64,000 nt of DNA from Thermomicrobium sp. CFH 73360 (GTDB lineage Bacteria; Chloroflexota; Chloroflexia; Thermomicrobiales; Thermomicrobiaceae), in assembly GCF_023806465.1 (NCBI RefSeq), contig NZ_JAMSLS010000006.1, positions 62,001 to 126,000 on the forward strand, read 5' to 3'. Under the pieces are notes generated by a model. It saw only the letters and a list, made by a program, of their open reading frames with translations. It was not told the DNA's origin and did not search any database. Shown piece after piece: positions 1-8,882 of the stretch. How positions within the stretch are numbered: the stretch's first letter is position 1; each line of letters begins with the position of its first letter. The translations under genes were made by a program, and so were the position numbers.

Positions 1-1
1 G

Positions 2-376
2 GCGATCCGAGTCGAGAACGAGGACTTTGTCGATATGGCGACGGCGTTGAGCGGGACGGGGCCAGCCTACGTCTTTTTGATCATGGAGGCACTGATCGAC
101 GCGGGTGTTCACTTGGGATTCTCGCGGAGCGTGGCGGAGCAGCTCGTGCAGCAGACAATCTTGGGCTCGGTCCTGTTTGCGCGGGAGACCGGGAAGCACC
201 CGGCGGAGCTCCGGAACATGGTGACGACACCGGGTGGGACATCGGCGGCCGCGCTCTATGAGATGGAGCGGGGCGGACTGCGGACGGTCATTGCGCGGGC
301 AGTCTGGGCGGCCTACCGGCGGGCGAAAGAGCTGGGCGCAGGCAAACCGAACGGTGGGCCGAGTGACCTGGCGTGA
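2..376 (+). CDS. proC: Pyrroline-5-carboxylate reductase, C-terminal part (partial)
   Basis: This is the 3' end of a gene that begins before the window; the frame is open from base 2. The visible 124 residues match the dimerisation/catalytic domain of pyrroline-5-carboxylate reductase, the last step of proline synthesis (NAD(P)H-dependent reduction of pyrroline-5-carboxylate). Family hallmarks are SGTGPAYVF near the start, GKHPAELRNMVTTPGGTS in the middle and the GGLR helix that follows. The N-terminal Rossmann domain lies outside the window. An internal ATG at 35 is not a real start, because the protein upstream of it (ENEDFVD) is also family-like. The stop sits just before the convergent stop of the next gene. 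Confidence 0.93.
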   Translation, partial: AIRVENEDFVDMATALSGTGPAYVFLIMEALIDAGVHLGFSRSVAEQLVQQTILGSVLFARETGKHPAELRNMVTTPGGTSAAALYEMERGGLRTVIARAVWAAYRRAKELGAGKPNGGPSDLA

Positions 377-379
377 GGG

Positions 380-2104
380 TCACTGTGGTGCGCGCAGACT
401 CGGGATGAGCTTGACGACGCGGCCGGTGCCCGCATCGGCGACGTAAAGTGTTCCGTCGAGACCGGCGGTCATCGAGACAGGGTGCACGAGGCCACTCAGA
501 AAGGGGAACAGGTCGGCACCTTCTCCATCGGCACGAGGGACGGCACGCAGGAGGGCGCCGACCGTGTCGCGAGTGCCCCAGAAAAAGAGCGTCCCGGGAA
601 TTGGGTCAGCCCAGAGTTGGGCGGTATAGGCCAAGCCACCGAGGGGATCGAAACCGATTGGAAGTTCGAGGAACGGACGTCGGCGAGCGGTACCGGTGGT
701 CAGGTCGAGACGTTCCACCCGAGTGTGGTTGTCGCCAGAGTCGACGACAGCGAAGAGGAGCTCGCCCCAGGTGAAGAGACGAACGAGTCCGGGGGGAGCA
801 GGAACGAGGGGGAAAGCTTGGTCGTCCTGGAGGACCAACACGACTGCGGATGTTGGTGCCTCTCTGGTGGTCGCTGCCAGGTAGATGCGACCACGGTGAT
901 CCGCGACAGGAGCTCCAGCGGCCCCGGGGAGTGGGTGGATGTCGAGCGGGAGGAGTTGTGTTCGGTCGGCAATTCCATCGCCATCGTCGTCGCGGAGACG
1001 GGTGAGGCCGCGGTCGTCGGCGACATAGACCCACGGGCCAGTGGTGGCGAGTCCTCGTGGGTTGATGAAGCCGGAGGCGAAGGTTGTCAGGCGTGCAGCG
1101 CGTCCCTCAGCATCCTCGGCGGTGACAAGGAGAAGGGAGCCACCGGCAGTGAGGATGAGGAGGTTGCCGTCTGGAGCGAGCGTGAGGTCAACGGGATCAC
1201 GCACGCCCTCGAGGAAGAGTCCGGCGCGGAAGTCCTGGGGAACAGTGAGAGGCAACTCGGCGCCCGGAAGCGGAGACGGCCAAGGCTTGGAGGGATCGAC
1301 ACCATAGCGCCAGCGGTAGTAATGGCGACCGGTATTGGCGATGGTGAAGCGCTGGTCGGTGGGGAGAGAGGGGGTATAGACAAGAATGCGGCGCTCGAAG
1401 ACTTGGATCAAGGACGGGAGCGCTGTTGTGCCGCGCCGGTAATAGGCCCACACCGGTTCACTGATGGGATATCCGAACGTTTCGACCCAGGCGTCTGGTC
1501 CAAGTGGGGAACGATCGAAAAGCGCAACGGTCACGTCCGGTAGGTTGTGGCCGGTCGCTGAGACGAAACGGCCAGGGCGCACTGGGGCCGGTGCAGCGTC
1601 AGTGTGGAGTGTGCCATCGGCGGTGAGCCACTCCTGAAGTGGCCGGTTGGTCGTCGTGCGGTCGCTTGCCGGCGTTGCGACAAGGCGCGCGAGCGCGGCA
1701 TAGGTGGGAACGCGGGGGTCGGGTGAGCCGCCGTCGATGGGGAGATCTGGTGGAGGTCGGCGAGCGACGAGGTCACTGCCGAGCGCGATCTGGCCGGTGG
1801 TGAGTTCCCAGGCGAGGCGACCTTGCGTGACCAGGGTGCGGGAGGATCCAGCCTGGGCAGTGAGTTCCATACGACCGCGGTCGAAGTACTGGACGAGGCG
1901 GCGGCCGGCGGGAGCCTCGGTGTAGGGCTCGATCCGCCAGGCAAGCGGTGTTTGTCCCCAAAGGTCAAGCTGCCCGTTCTGCTGCTTGAGCCACAGTTGC
2001 TCAAAGGCAGGACTGGCGAAGGGTGGGGTGCTGGCCTCCCGAACCGGCAGGGCTGCAACGAGCGCCGTGACTGCTGCAAGGACGACAAGGGCTTGCTTCC
2101 ACAC
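380..2104 (-). CDS. Secreted protein with C-terminal beta-propeller (sorbosone dehydrogenase/NHL-like)
   Basis: Predicted 574-residue exported protein. I chose the GTG at 2104 because GGGAGG lies about 7 nt upstream and it starts directly on a signal peptide (WKQALVVLAAVTALVAALP). Longer in-frame starts would put about 60 unlikely residues before it. Roughly residues 35-270 are a region with FEQLWLKQQ and YFDRGRMEL motifs that I associate with uncharacterised Chloroflexi secreted proteins. The last 300 residues show repeated blade-like strands (DPVDLTLAPDGNLLI, NPRGLATTGPWVYVAD, HPVSMTAGLDGTLYVADAG) typical of PQQ-dependent sugar dehydrogenase or NHL six-bladed propellers. I could not identify catalytic residues, so the substrate is unknown. 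Transcribed away from the HAD/kdgK pair. Confidence 0.75.
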   Translation of the reverse strand: MWKQALVVLAAVTALVAALPVREASTPPFASPAFEQLWLKQQNGQLDLWGQTPLAWRIEPYTEAPAGRRLVQYFDRGRMELTAQAGSSRTLVTQGRLAWELTTGQIALGSDLVARRPPPDLPIDGGSPDPRVPTYAALARLVATPASDRTTTNRPLQEWLTADGTLHTDAAPAPVRPGRFVSATGHNLPDVTVALFDRSPLGPDAWVETFGYPISEPVWAYYRRGTTALPSLIQVFERRILVYTPSLPTDQRFTIANTGRHYYRWRYGVDPSKPWPSPLPGAELPLTVPQDFRAGLFLEGVRDPVDLTLAPDGNLLILTAGGSLLLVTAEDAEGRAARLTTFASGFINPRGLATTGPWVYVADDRGLTRLRDDDGDGIADRTQLLPLDIHPLPGAAGAPVADHRGRIYLAATTREAPTSAVVLVLQDDQAFPLVPAPPGLVRLFTWGELLFAVVDSGDNHTRVERLDLTTGTARRRPFLELPIGFDPLGGLAYTAQLWADPIPGTLFFWGTRDTVGALLRAVPRADGEGADLFPFLSGLVHPVSMTAGLDGTLYVADAGTGRVVKLIPSLRAPQ

Positions 2105-2621
2105 CGGCGAGCCTCCCGTGATCACTCCTCCAGAGTACCAACGAGCAGGCGGTGCACGCAGGTGCGGATTTGTGTCGAGGAGGGTGACGGTGAGGTGGTT
2201 GCTCACGACTTCCTGTGGCCGGGTAGACGACGAGAGCAAGTGGTGCTGAGCGGGGGTCAGTGACGATGGCCAGTGTTCCACTGGAGTGGATACACGGTCA
2301 CGTATGGCGTGGTCTGGGTGGAGTCCTGTGTATCAGATGGAGACGAGGCAAGAAGACGTGCAACCGCAGGAAGCATGAGGTCGGTGGTGGACTGGCGTGG
2401 TGATGGCCAGTGGAGCGGCAGGGCCGGCGAACTGGTGTTATGCGCCTTCGACCGTGACGGCTGTGCATTGCCCCTCCTGACGCGTTCACGGATCCTCGGC
2501 CCAGGTGTGACGGATAGTCAGTGGGCCAGGAGTGTACACAGTGCGCTCCCTGTCTGAACAGTTGCGTTGAGCGGCACAAGAGCCTACGATTCGACTCAAT
2601 GCATGGTGCGGAGGGTGGCAT
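2105..2621. other. Divergent intergenic region, no gene seen
   Basis: About 517 bp between divergently transcribed genes. Open frames here have no family signal and poor starts. A candidate plus-strand promoter for the HAD gene lies at its right end. I saw no RNA gene or repeat. Confidence 0.6.
2562..2590 (+). promoter_or_regulatory. Candidate promoter of the HAD-kdgK operon
   Basis: TTGCGT (2562-2567) and TACGAT (2585-2590) are separated by 17 nt. Initiation just after would give a leader of about 25 nt before the TTG start at 2622. Both hexamers deviate from consensus, so this is a modest prediction. Confidence 0.35.
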
Positions 2622-3290
2622 TTGGCTGAGCGGGCGATTGAAGCAGTCGTCTTGGACGTGTATGGGACGCTGTTCGGATTTGGGCGGCTGGTGGAACGGG
2701 CGCGGGCGATTGTTGGTGATCTGCCTCTCCTTGACCACTGGAGGACGAAGCAACTGGAACAGAGCTTTCTCCGGACAATCCTCGGAGAGTACGTCGACTT
2801 TTGGACGGTGACAGAGGAAGCACTCGACGCCGTCTGTGCGCAGCTCGAGCTGGAACTCATGCCGGAGGAACGGGAGCACCTGTTGCACGGGTGGCTGGAA
2901 CTCGACCCGTTCCCAGAAGTGTCGGGGGCGTTGGAACTCTTACGCGAGCGCGGGCTGCGCCTGGCTGTTCTCTCGAACGGGAGTCCAGCGATGCTCGAGT
3001 CGCTCCTCCAACACGCCGAACTCGATGCGCTTTTCGAGGTGGTCTTGAGTGCGGATGCGGTGCGCCGTTACAAGCCCTCGCCCGCGGTCTACGCGCTTGT
3101 GCCGGCGGCGCTCGTGGTACCGCCGGAGCGAATCCTGTTCTGCTCGGCCAATGGGTTCGATGTGGCGGGTGCGCTCCGCTTCGGCTTTCAGGTCTGCTGG
3201 GTGAACCGGGGCAATACGAAGCTCGATGCGCTCGGGAAGCAGCCACACTTCACGGTGCACTCTCTCCTGGAGCTCGTGGAGTACCTGTGA
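2622..3290 (+). CDS. HAD-superfamily hydrolase, haloacid dehalogenase type II-like
   Basis: 222-residue HAD phosphatase/dehalogenase-type protein. Motif I is LDVYGTLF (nucleophile Asp at about residue 11, with Tyr after it as in haloacid dehalogenase type II). Motif II is LSNGS (about 125), the motif III Lys lies in RRYKPSPAVY, and motif IV is in ILFCSANGFDVAGA. DVYGT with SANGFD is typical of 2-haloacid dehalogenases, but the same features occur in general phosphatases, so the substrate is open. The start is TTG at 2622, preceded by GGAGGGTGG; no in-frame ATG fits better. It is followed 11 bp later by a KDG kinase, so a role in sugar-acid phosphate metabolism is possible. Confidence 0.85.
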   Translation: MAERAIEAVVLDVYGTLFGFGRLVERARAIVGDLPLLDHWRTKQLEQSFLRTILGEYVDFWTVTEEALDAVCAQLELELMPEEREHLLHGWLELDPFPEVSGALELLRERGLRLAVLSNGSPAMLESLLQHAELDALFEVVLSADAVRRYKPSPAVYALVPAALVVPPERILFCSANGFDVAGALRFGFQVCWVNRGNTKLDALGKQPHFTVHSLLELVEYL

Positions 3291-3301
3291 GAGGGGCGGA
3301 C

Positions 3302-4264
3302 GTGCGCTGGGACATGGCGAGTTTTGGGGAGACGATGATCCGCCTCGCTGTGCCGGTCGGAGAGCGACTGGAGACAACGACTCGCCTCGACGTAGGGATC
3401 GGCGGTGCGGAAGCGAACGTGCTGGTGGCACTGGCCCGGCTTGGTCGTCGGACGGCGTGGGCATCCGTATTGCCGCGCAATCCCTTGGGAGAGCGGATCG
3501 CGCGGGAACTTGCCTGGCATGGGGTGGACACGTCACTGGTTCAGTGGGTCGAGCAGGGACGCGTGGGCGTGTACTTCCTCGACACGGGAATACCGCCGCG
3601 CCCAACGATGGTGCTCTACGACCGGGCCGGATCGGCAATAGCCGCTGTTGATCCCGAGGCGTTTCCCGTCGAGTGGACCGCAGAAACTCGCTGGCTCCAC
3701 CTGACCGGGATCACGCCGGCCTTAAGTGAAGGATGTCAGCAACTTGCGTGGAAGCTCCTCCTGCGGGCTCGAGCGTTGGGTGTTCCCGTCTCGTTCGATG
3801 TGAATTATCGGAGTCGGCTGTGGAGTAGCGAGGAAGCGGCACAGGCTCTCGCGCCGTTCTGTGCTCAGGCAACGGTCCTCTTGTGTGGTGAGGGGGACGC
3901 ACGAACGCTGTGGGGTGTCGATGGGGCACCAGAGCAGATTGTAGCTGGTCTGACCGAGCGGTTTGGTGCAGCAGTGACGGTCGTAACACTGGGCGATGGT
4001 GGAGCCATCGCCCTGACGCGCGATGGGAACCTGGTCAAGATCGGCGCACTGCCTGCCACGGTTATCGACCGGGTAGGAGCAGGAGATGCGTTTGCTGCCG
4101 GTTTTCTCCACGGTTATGTGGATGACGGCGATCTTGAGCGGGCGATGCGTTACGGAACGGCATTAGCCGCCTTGAAGCTCACGGTGCGTGGGGATCTGGC
4201 CCTCGTCACGGCTGCGGAACTCGAGGCAGCACTCCGAGATGTGCGAAGAACCATCGTGCGGTGA
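3302..4264 (+). CDS. kdgK: PfkB-family 2-keto-3-deoxygluconate kinase-like sugar kinase
   Basis: 320-residue ribokinase-family sugar kinase, probably phosphorylating 2-keto-3-deoxygluconate with ATP in Entner-Doudoroff-type sugar-acid catabolism. It opens with SFGETMIRLAVP, the usual KdgK N-terminus, then GGAEANVLVALARLGR (PfkB signature 1). It ends with DRVGAGDAFAAGFLHG (signature 2), which carries the catalytic Asp and anion hole. DVNYRSRLW at about residue 165 is also typical of KdgK. The start is GTG at 3302, 5 nt after GAGGGG; ATG 3314 is possible but badly spaced. It sits 11 bp behind the HAD gene and is likely co-transcribed. Substrate specificity within PfkB is inferred. Confidence 0.85.
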   Translation: MRWDMASFGETMIRLAVPVGERLETTTRLDVGIGGAEANVLVALARLGRRTAWASVLPRNPLGERIARELAWHGVDTSLVQWVEQGRVGVYFLDTGIPPRPTMVLYDRAGSAIAAVDPEAFPVEWTAETRWLHLTGITPALSEGCQQLAWKLLLRARALGVPVSFDVNYRSRLWSSEEAAQALAPFCAQATVLLCGEGDARTLWGVDGAPEQIVAGLTERFGAAVTVVTLGDGGAIALTRDGNLVKIGALPATVIDRVGAGDAFAAGFLHGYVDDGDLERAMRYGTALAALKLTVRGDLALVTAAELEAALRDVRRTIVR

Positions 4265-4453
4265 GGAGTCCTGCCGCGCAATGGATTGCTCTCACCAGCG
4301 GAACGCTTCATCGCACGCTGACCAGCAGAGCCTCTTGCTGCACTCGTGCATGTGGGATCTACCGACGGTACAGGCCATCGCTGGGCCGCGCCACGAGCAA
4401 CGTGGAGAATGGTGAACGGCACTGCTCTCGGCCTGAGGGTGCTATGTGAGACC

Positions 4454-4969
4454 TCAAGGATGCTCCTGGCCCTGGAAGCGTCCGGTATAGCGGGCGTGGC
4501 CGACACATTCTTCGAGGATGATCTGGCAGATGCGAATTCCCGGACGAATGGCAAGCGGGATGGGGCCAGCGTTGTTCATCTCCAGCACCTGGCGCGTACG
4601 GACCATGCCCGGCTGGATGAAGTTGGCGGTCACATGCACCATGAGCCCGACACGGGCAAACCGGCTGCGTCCCTGGATCCAACCACAGATGTAATCCGGC
4701 AACGTGAGTCGTTCTTCGGTGATGCCGAGCACTGCTTGGCCTGGGAGGAGGAGCAGGTGGTCGTCAACGGTCACGAGCTCGGTGACCTCACGGTGATCGG
4801 TGTCCTCGGTCACATGGAGAATTTCCCGGGCATGGCGGAAGAGGCGGAACTCACGACCGAGGTGGAGATCGATCGAGGCCGGACCGACCTGTGAAGGGTC
4901 GAAGGGTTCAATGACGATCTCACCCGCCTCAATGAGTCGAAGAATTTCTGGTCGCGTGAGGACGCCCAT
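4454..4969 (-). CDS. dcd: dCTP deaminase
   Basis: 171-residue Dcd, which deaminates dCTP to dUTP in thymidylate supply; a bifunctional dCTP deaminase/dUTPase cannot be excluded. Diagnostic segments are QVGPASIDLHLG near the N-terminus, the QGRSRFARVGL helix with catalytic Ser-Arg, then HVTANFIQPG and the C-terminal LEMNNAGPIPLAIRPG. The length suits the trimeric deaminase family. I start at ATG 4969 because GGAG lies 7 nt upstream; the longer frame adds 13 unconserved residues. It runs in the same direction as the amidase pair upstream, with about 90 bp between them. Confidence 0.93.
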   Translation of the reverse strand: MGVLTRPEILRLIEAGEIVIEPFDPSQVGPASIDLHLGREFRLFRHAREILHVTEDTDHREVTELVTVDDHLLLLPGQAVLGITEERLTLPDYICGWIQGRSRFARVGLMVHVTANFIQPGMVRTRQVLEMNNAGPIPLAIRPGIRICQIILEECVGHARYTGRFQGQEHP

Positions 4970-5057
4970 TATCTGGCTCCGTTCGTGACGGTCAGCTGAG
5001 TCCCACAACGCTGCGATATCTTGCCGAATCTCTCAAGGGTTGCCCAAGCTATTTGGG

Positions 5058-6362
5058 TTAGGTGAGTGGTGGCGGTGGAAGGCTGGGAAGGATACGCTCG
5101 CACCAGGCAGCGACGTGGAGGAGATGGCGGTCATGAGCGTAGCGAGTGACGAGTTGTATGGCGAGGGGGAGCCCCTCGCGTGTCAATCCGCTGGGGACGG
5201 AGATTGCCGGCGTTCCCAGGAGTGTCCAGACAGCTTGGAAGCGGCGATCACCGGTTGTTTCACGGCCTGGCGCCGGACCAGAGGCAGTGGGAAGCAGGGC
5301 CGCGTCGGCCTGGGCGAGGAAGGTGTCGAGTAGTGCTCCCAAGCGCCGGCGCAGGCGTCGCGCATGCAGGAGTGCGCCCGACGGGATCAGCTGGCCTACC
5401 TCGACTGCCGAGCGCAGGCGCGGCCCGTAGGCGTCTGGATCGCGCTCAAGCATCTGTTGGTGGAGCGCACCCATTTCGGCGAGCATGATGACGTGATGGA
5501 CAGCCAGGAGGAGTCCCACATCAACCGGCAAACGCCGCTCCTCAACGCGAGCGCCGGCCTCGCGGAAACGACGAGCCACATCTAGGACGTGCTCGGCCAC
5601 CTCCGGCTCAGCGAGTTCGAGAAAATCGACAAGGAGGAGGAGACGTGGTGGCTCGCTCAAGAGCGGAAGCTCAAGACGTTGGTGCGCGCAGAGGGCGACG
5701 TAGACGTAGGCTGCGTCTTCCACCGAGCGGATAAAGAGGCCGAGATGGTCGAGTGTCCAGGCGAGGGGGATCACGCCGTCGAGAGGAAGCCAGCCGAGGC
5801 TCGGCTTGAAACCGACGACCCCGCAGTAGGCCGCGGGGCGAAGCACAGAGCCGGCGGTCTGTGTGCCGACGGCAAGGGGGACTTGGCGGGCAGCGACAGC
5901 TGCGCCCGATCCGGAACTGGAGCCACCGGGGGTGCGTTCCGAGTTCCAGGGGTTGCGTGTCGGTGCCGGATCAGCGAACGCGAGCTGGGTGGTGTGGGTC
6001 TTGCCAAGGACAACTGCACCAAGTTCGCGGAGGCGCGCGACGATTGTCGCATCGGCCTGAGCGGGGCGATCAGCCAAGGGTGCGAAGCCGGCACGGGTCG
6101 GTAGGCCAGCGACATCGATCACATCCTTGAGGCCAACGGGAACACCGTGGAGCGGGAGGACGGTACCGCGGGTCGCGAGTCGATCAAGCCGCTCGGCCTC
6201 GCGGAGTGCGCCATCGCGATCGATCTCGGCCCAGGCCTGGAGCGTGGGTTCGGTGCGATCGATCCACTCGAGGAGCGCTTGGACGAGTTCGGTGACACTC
6301 AGTTCTCGTTGGCGGATACGGAGCGGGATCTCGCGAACAGAAAGCTGGATCAGTGCGGTCAT
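5058..6362 (-). CDS. Amidase-signature hydrolase (AtzE/GatA-like)
   Basis: 434-residue amidase-signature enzyme with a Ser-cisSer-Lys triad. The Lys is in GVPVGLKD (residue 79), the Gly/Ser-rich loop GGSSSGSGAAVAA carries the cis-Ser near 149, and the nucleophile Ser is in QTAGSVLRPA (residue 172). It hydrolyses an amide; the substrate is unknown. It is slightly short for GatA. The adjacent 67-residue gene resembles AtzG rather than GatC, so a stand-alone amidase complex is more likely than Glu-tRNA amidotransferase. Its ATG overlaps the stop of that small gene in an ATGA arrangement, implying translational coupling. Confidence 0.88.
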   Translation of the reverse strand: MTALIQLSVREIPLRIRQRELSVTELVQALLEWIDRTEPTLQAWAEIDRDGALREAERLDRLATRGTVLPLHGVPVGLKDVIDVAGLPTRAGFAPLADRPAQADATIVARLRELGAVVLGKTHTTQLAFADPAPTRNPWNSERTPGGSSSGSGAAVAARQVPLAVGTQTAGSVLRPAAYCGVVGFKPSLGWLPLDGVIPLAWTLDHLGLFIRSVEDAAYVYVALCAHQRLELPLLSEPPRLLLLVDFLELAEPEVAEHVLDVARRFREAGARVEERRLPVDVGLLLAVHHVIMLAEMGALHQQMLERDPDAYGPRLRSAVEVGQLIPSGALLHARRLRRRLGALLDTFLAQADAALLPTASGPAPGRETTGDRRFQAVWTLLGTPAISVPSGLTREGLPLAIQLVTRYAHDRHLLHVAAWCERILPSLPPPPLT

Positions 6363-6562
6363 GAGCGGTCAGCCCTTTCGATCGGGAAATCGACCGGTGA
6401 CTCAGCCTGAAAGTTGAGTGGCTCGCTGAGTACACGAGCAACGGCCTCGGCCATGGCACGGAGTTCGTCCGTGAGGACAGCGGCGCGCTCAGAACCGAAG
6501 CGGAGTTCTGCGCTCGTGCGGAGGATCGTGAACCACTGGTCGCTGATGCGTTCGGTGGCCAT
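6359..6562 (-). CDS. Small AtzG/GatC-like amidase partner
   Basis: 67-residue protein starting at ATG 6562, 8 nt after a strong [11 protein letters not shown]. Its second half (ERAAVLTDELRAMAEAVARV then ESPVDF) follows the pattern of AtzG/DUF4089 and GatC proteins: one helix, then an extended tail ending in an acidic/Pro/Phe segment. These wrap around an amidase subunit and stabilise it. The overlap with the amidase start supports a two-subunit complex. The assignment is by pattern and context; the protein is short and similarity searches may be inconclusive. Confidence 0.65.
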   Translation of the reverse strand: MATERISDQWFTILRTSAELRFGSERAAVLTDELRAMAEAVARVLSEPLNFQAESPVDFPIERADRS

Positions 6563-7104
6563 GGTCGGACTCCCTCCCACTCCACAACAACGCAGGGAGT
6601 GTGAGAGGAGAGCGGGGTGATTGTCAAGGGTGGGGGGATTCTCGCCGGCTCGCTGCCGATGATTTTCTGTGTGTAACCGCTCGCCCGGATGCATCTCATC
6701 GAAGGAGCGTGCCGAACTCCTCGACCGACGCATTCGGACGTGTTCTTCGCAGCGCCTGTCTTGCGGCCCGAAGGAGCCCCCAACGGCTCCCTTCGCTGGG
6801 TGAGGTCTCTCTTCGGAGTTGGTGCTCTGCAGCTGGTGGAACGCGTGTGTCGGCGCGGGGCACCCAGGGCGAGCTGATGTCGTGCCAAGGCAAGGGCAGA
6901 GAAGGAAACCGGTTGTGCGGTTCGCCAGCGTGAATTAAGCTATAACCTGAAGACTCTGTAGGACACAGGAGAGAGTGATAGTGGGGGAGAGCGGGCCAAG
7001 GCGCGCAGGCCCAGAGGATGAGCGCCCGATGGCAGCCCGTGGACCACCAGATCGGCAGGCGACCGAGAGTCACTTTGGCCTGACGTACGAAGAGGGGGAA
7101 AGCG
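6563..7104. other. Intergenic region upstream of the amidase pair and ligM-like gene
   Basis: About 540 bp between divergent genes. On the minus strand a TTGACA (-35-like) lies about 55-60 bp before the small amidase subunit, but without a convincing -10. An inverted repeat CACTCC (6578-6583) / GGAGTG (6596-6601) sits in its leader. On the plus strand a lone TATAAC occurs near 6941. No credible gene seen. Confidence 0.5.
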
Positions 7105-8535
7105 ATGACTGCTGCACAGGAGCTCCGGTCATTGCAGCATCTCATCGACTCGGTGCCGAATATCGTGGATTACCTCTGTGGGAACCAGAAAAGCGCGCTG
7201 ACCCCCTTTCTCACCTTGCTCCAACCATCACCCCAGGTCTTGCCCGAGTTCACCAATTGGCGGGATGAGCAGCGGTCCTGGTGGGAGTCGGTTGGGCTCT
7301 CCGACCAGTCGTTCCACATGGTGAACCTTTGGGTGCGCGGGCGCGACGCGGTGCGGCTGCTGGAGTCGCTTGGCGTCAATAGTTTCAAGACGTTTGGGCC
7401 AGGGAAAGCGAAGCAGTTTGTGGCCTGTGCGCCAAGTGGGCACATTATTGGAGACGCCATCCTGTACTGTATCGAACCAGAAACCATGCTCCTTGTTGGT
7501 GCCGATATGACAATGAACTGGATTAAGTACAACGCAGTGACAGGTGGCTTTGCTGTCGCGATCGAGGAAGACCCGCTCTTTGCGTTGAATCCGTCTGGAC
7601 AACGGACAGTGTATCGCTTTGAGATCGAAGGGCCGAACGCGACACCCTTGCTCGAAACACTGATCGGTGGGCCGATCCCGGAGATCAAGTTCTTCAACTT
7701 CGTTGAGCTCCCAATTGCTGGTCGTCCGGTGTGGGTAATGCGGCACAGTATGACCGGTTCGCCGGGGTTCGAACTCTCCGGGCCGTGGGAGGACCGAGAG
7801 ACGGTCCTCGACGCCCTCTTGGAAGCTGGGAAGCGGTTCGGTCTGCGGCGACTGGGGCCACTTGCGTACTTCACGAATGCGTTGGAGTCTGGGTGGTTCG
7901 CTGCTCCCTTGCCAGCTATCTATACCGGCGAGGAGCTCCGGCCGTACCGGGAGTGGCTGCCAGCGACCTCGGCCGAAGCCACCCGGGCGCTTGGTGGGAG
8001 CTTCTATTCGCCGAACATTGAGGACTACTATGTCACCCCTTACGAACTCGGGTATGAGCGGATGATCAAGTTCGACCACGAGTTCGTGGGCCGACCAGCC
8101 CTCGAGCAACTGCGCGAGCGACCGCGACGCCGAAAGGTGACGCTGGTCTGGAATACCGATGACGTGTTGGCCCTGATGCGTGCGGCACTTTTTGACGACG
8201 GTACACCAGCAAAATACCTTGACCTGCCAGTGGCCCAATATGCAGTGTGGAAGTACGACCAAGTGCGAAACGTGCGAGGAGAAACGATCGGGATCTCGCA
8301 GTGGACCGGATATCTCGCAACCGAGCGGCGAGTCGTTTCGCTTGGCCTGGTGCAAGAGGCAGATGCTACACCAGGGACCGAGGTGGTCGTGGTATGGGGC
8401 GAAAGCGACGGTGGGGAGCGAAGCCAGCCGTGGATCGAGCGGCACCGGCCGTTCGAAGTACGAGCGACTGTGGCTCCCGTACCGCTGAGTCGCGTGGCGC
8501 AGGAGTACTGGGCGCAGGTAAAGGGGCGTCGCTAA
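7105..8535 (+). CDS. Tetrahydrofolate-dependent O-demethylase, LigM/DesA-like (GcvT fold)
   Basis: 476 residues, aminomethyltransferase (GcvT-T) fold. It closely follows the LigM/DesA aryl-O-demethylase pattern: FTNWRDEQRSWWESV near residue 50, HMVNLWVRGRDA, AKQFVACAPSGHIIGDAI, KFFNFVELPIAG, the LESGWFAAPLPAIYTGEELR stretch, and GGSFYSPNIEDYYVTPYELG near 300. LigM moves a methyl group from vanillate to tetrahydrofolate. Length (about 470) and the C-terminal WGE-GG region also agree. The exact substrate cannot be read here: it could be methoxy-aromatics or another O-methyl compound. The start at 7105 has GAGGGGGAAAG upstream. It is monocistronic, followed by a perfect hairpin, and lies next to mycofactocin-type alcohol dehydrogenases. 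Confidence 0.85.
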   Translation: MTAAQELRSLQHLIDSVPNIVDYLCGNQKSALTPFLTLLQPSPQVLPEFTNWRDEQRSWWESVGLSDQSFHMVNLWVRGRDAVRLLESLGVNSFKTFGPGKAKQFVACAPSGHIIGDAILYCIEPETMLLVGADMTMNWIKYNAVTGGFAVAIEEDPLFALNPSGQRTVYRFEIEGPNATPLLETLIGGPIPEIKFFNFVELPIAGRPVWVMRHSMTGSPGFELSGPWEDRETVLDALLEAGKRFGLRRLGPLAYFTNALESGWFAAPLPAIYTGEELRPYREWLPATSAEATRALGGSFYSPNIEDYYVTPYELGYERMIKFDHEFVGRPALEQLRERPRRRKVTLVWNTDDVLALMRAALFDDGTPAKYLDLPVAQYAVWKYDQVRNVRGETIGISQWTGYLATERRVVSLGLVQEADATPGTEVVVVWGESDGGERSQPWIERHRPFEVRATVAPVPLSRVAQEYWAQVKGRR

Positions 8536-8545
8536 GAGGCGGTTT

Positions 8546-8576
8546 GGCAGGGGACGGTGCTTCACCGTCCCCTGCC
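8546..8576 (+). terminator. Hairpin terminator after the ligM-like gene
   Basis: A perfect 14-bp stem (8546-8559 with 8563-8576) closes a 3-nt loop, 10 bp after the stop codon. There is no long U-run, as for most hairpins in this window. The stem is strong enough to act in both directions. Confidence 0.8.
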
Positions 8577-8599
8577 AGATCCCTCACACGTTCACGGGC

Positions 8600-8794
8600 T
8601 TAGCGACATACACGGACGAGCTGCGCGTCGTTCCCACTGGTGCTGTTCTGGGTAACGATGAGAGAGCCCTCGGGAGCGAAGGCGAAGGCGGTCGGCATGA
8701 CCAGCCCGGTCAGCAGCAGTGGCGTGTCGGTGCCGTCCGGAGCGAGTACCCCAAGTGCGCCCTCGACGAGGCCTTCCTGAGCTGCAAGAAGACC
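8600..8794 (-). pseudogene. C-terminal remnant of a ScyD/NHL-type secreted propeller protein
   Basis: The last 65 or so codons before the stop at 8600 read like the end of a ScyD/ScyE or NHL-repeat protein (GVLAPDGTDTPLLLTGL, PTAFAFAPEGSLIVTQNSTSG, QLVRVCR). Upstream the frame turns into low-complexity Arg/His/Pro sequence with no signal peptide or propeller blades, and the other minus-strand frames do not obviously continue it. I read this as a decayed fragment. A short functional gene seems unlikely. Confidence 0.5.
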
Positions 8795-8882
8795 ATTGTC
8801 AGCTCGGTTCGAAGGATGGCGTGGATGATGACGGAGCGCGCCTTGGGAGCAATCTCTTCGGTTTCTCTCATGGCAGAAGAAA

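Noticed and set aside
482-1543. 353-codon plus-strand open frame opposite the secreted propeller protein
   Set aside because: Antisense shadow, with no domain motifs; the minus-strand gene has a signal peptide and propeller blades.
2801-3301. N-terminal extension of the KDG kinase back to 2801
   Set aside because: It overlaps the HAD gene in another frame and is Arg/Gly-rich junk; the kinase has a good SD and typical N-terminus at 3302.
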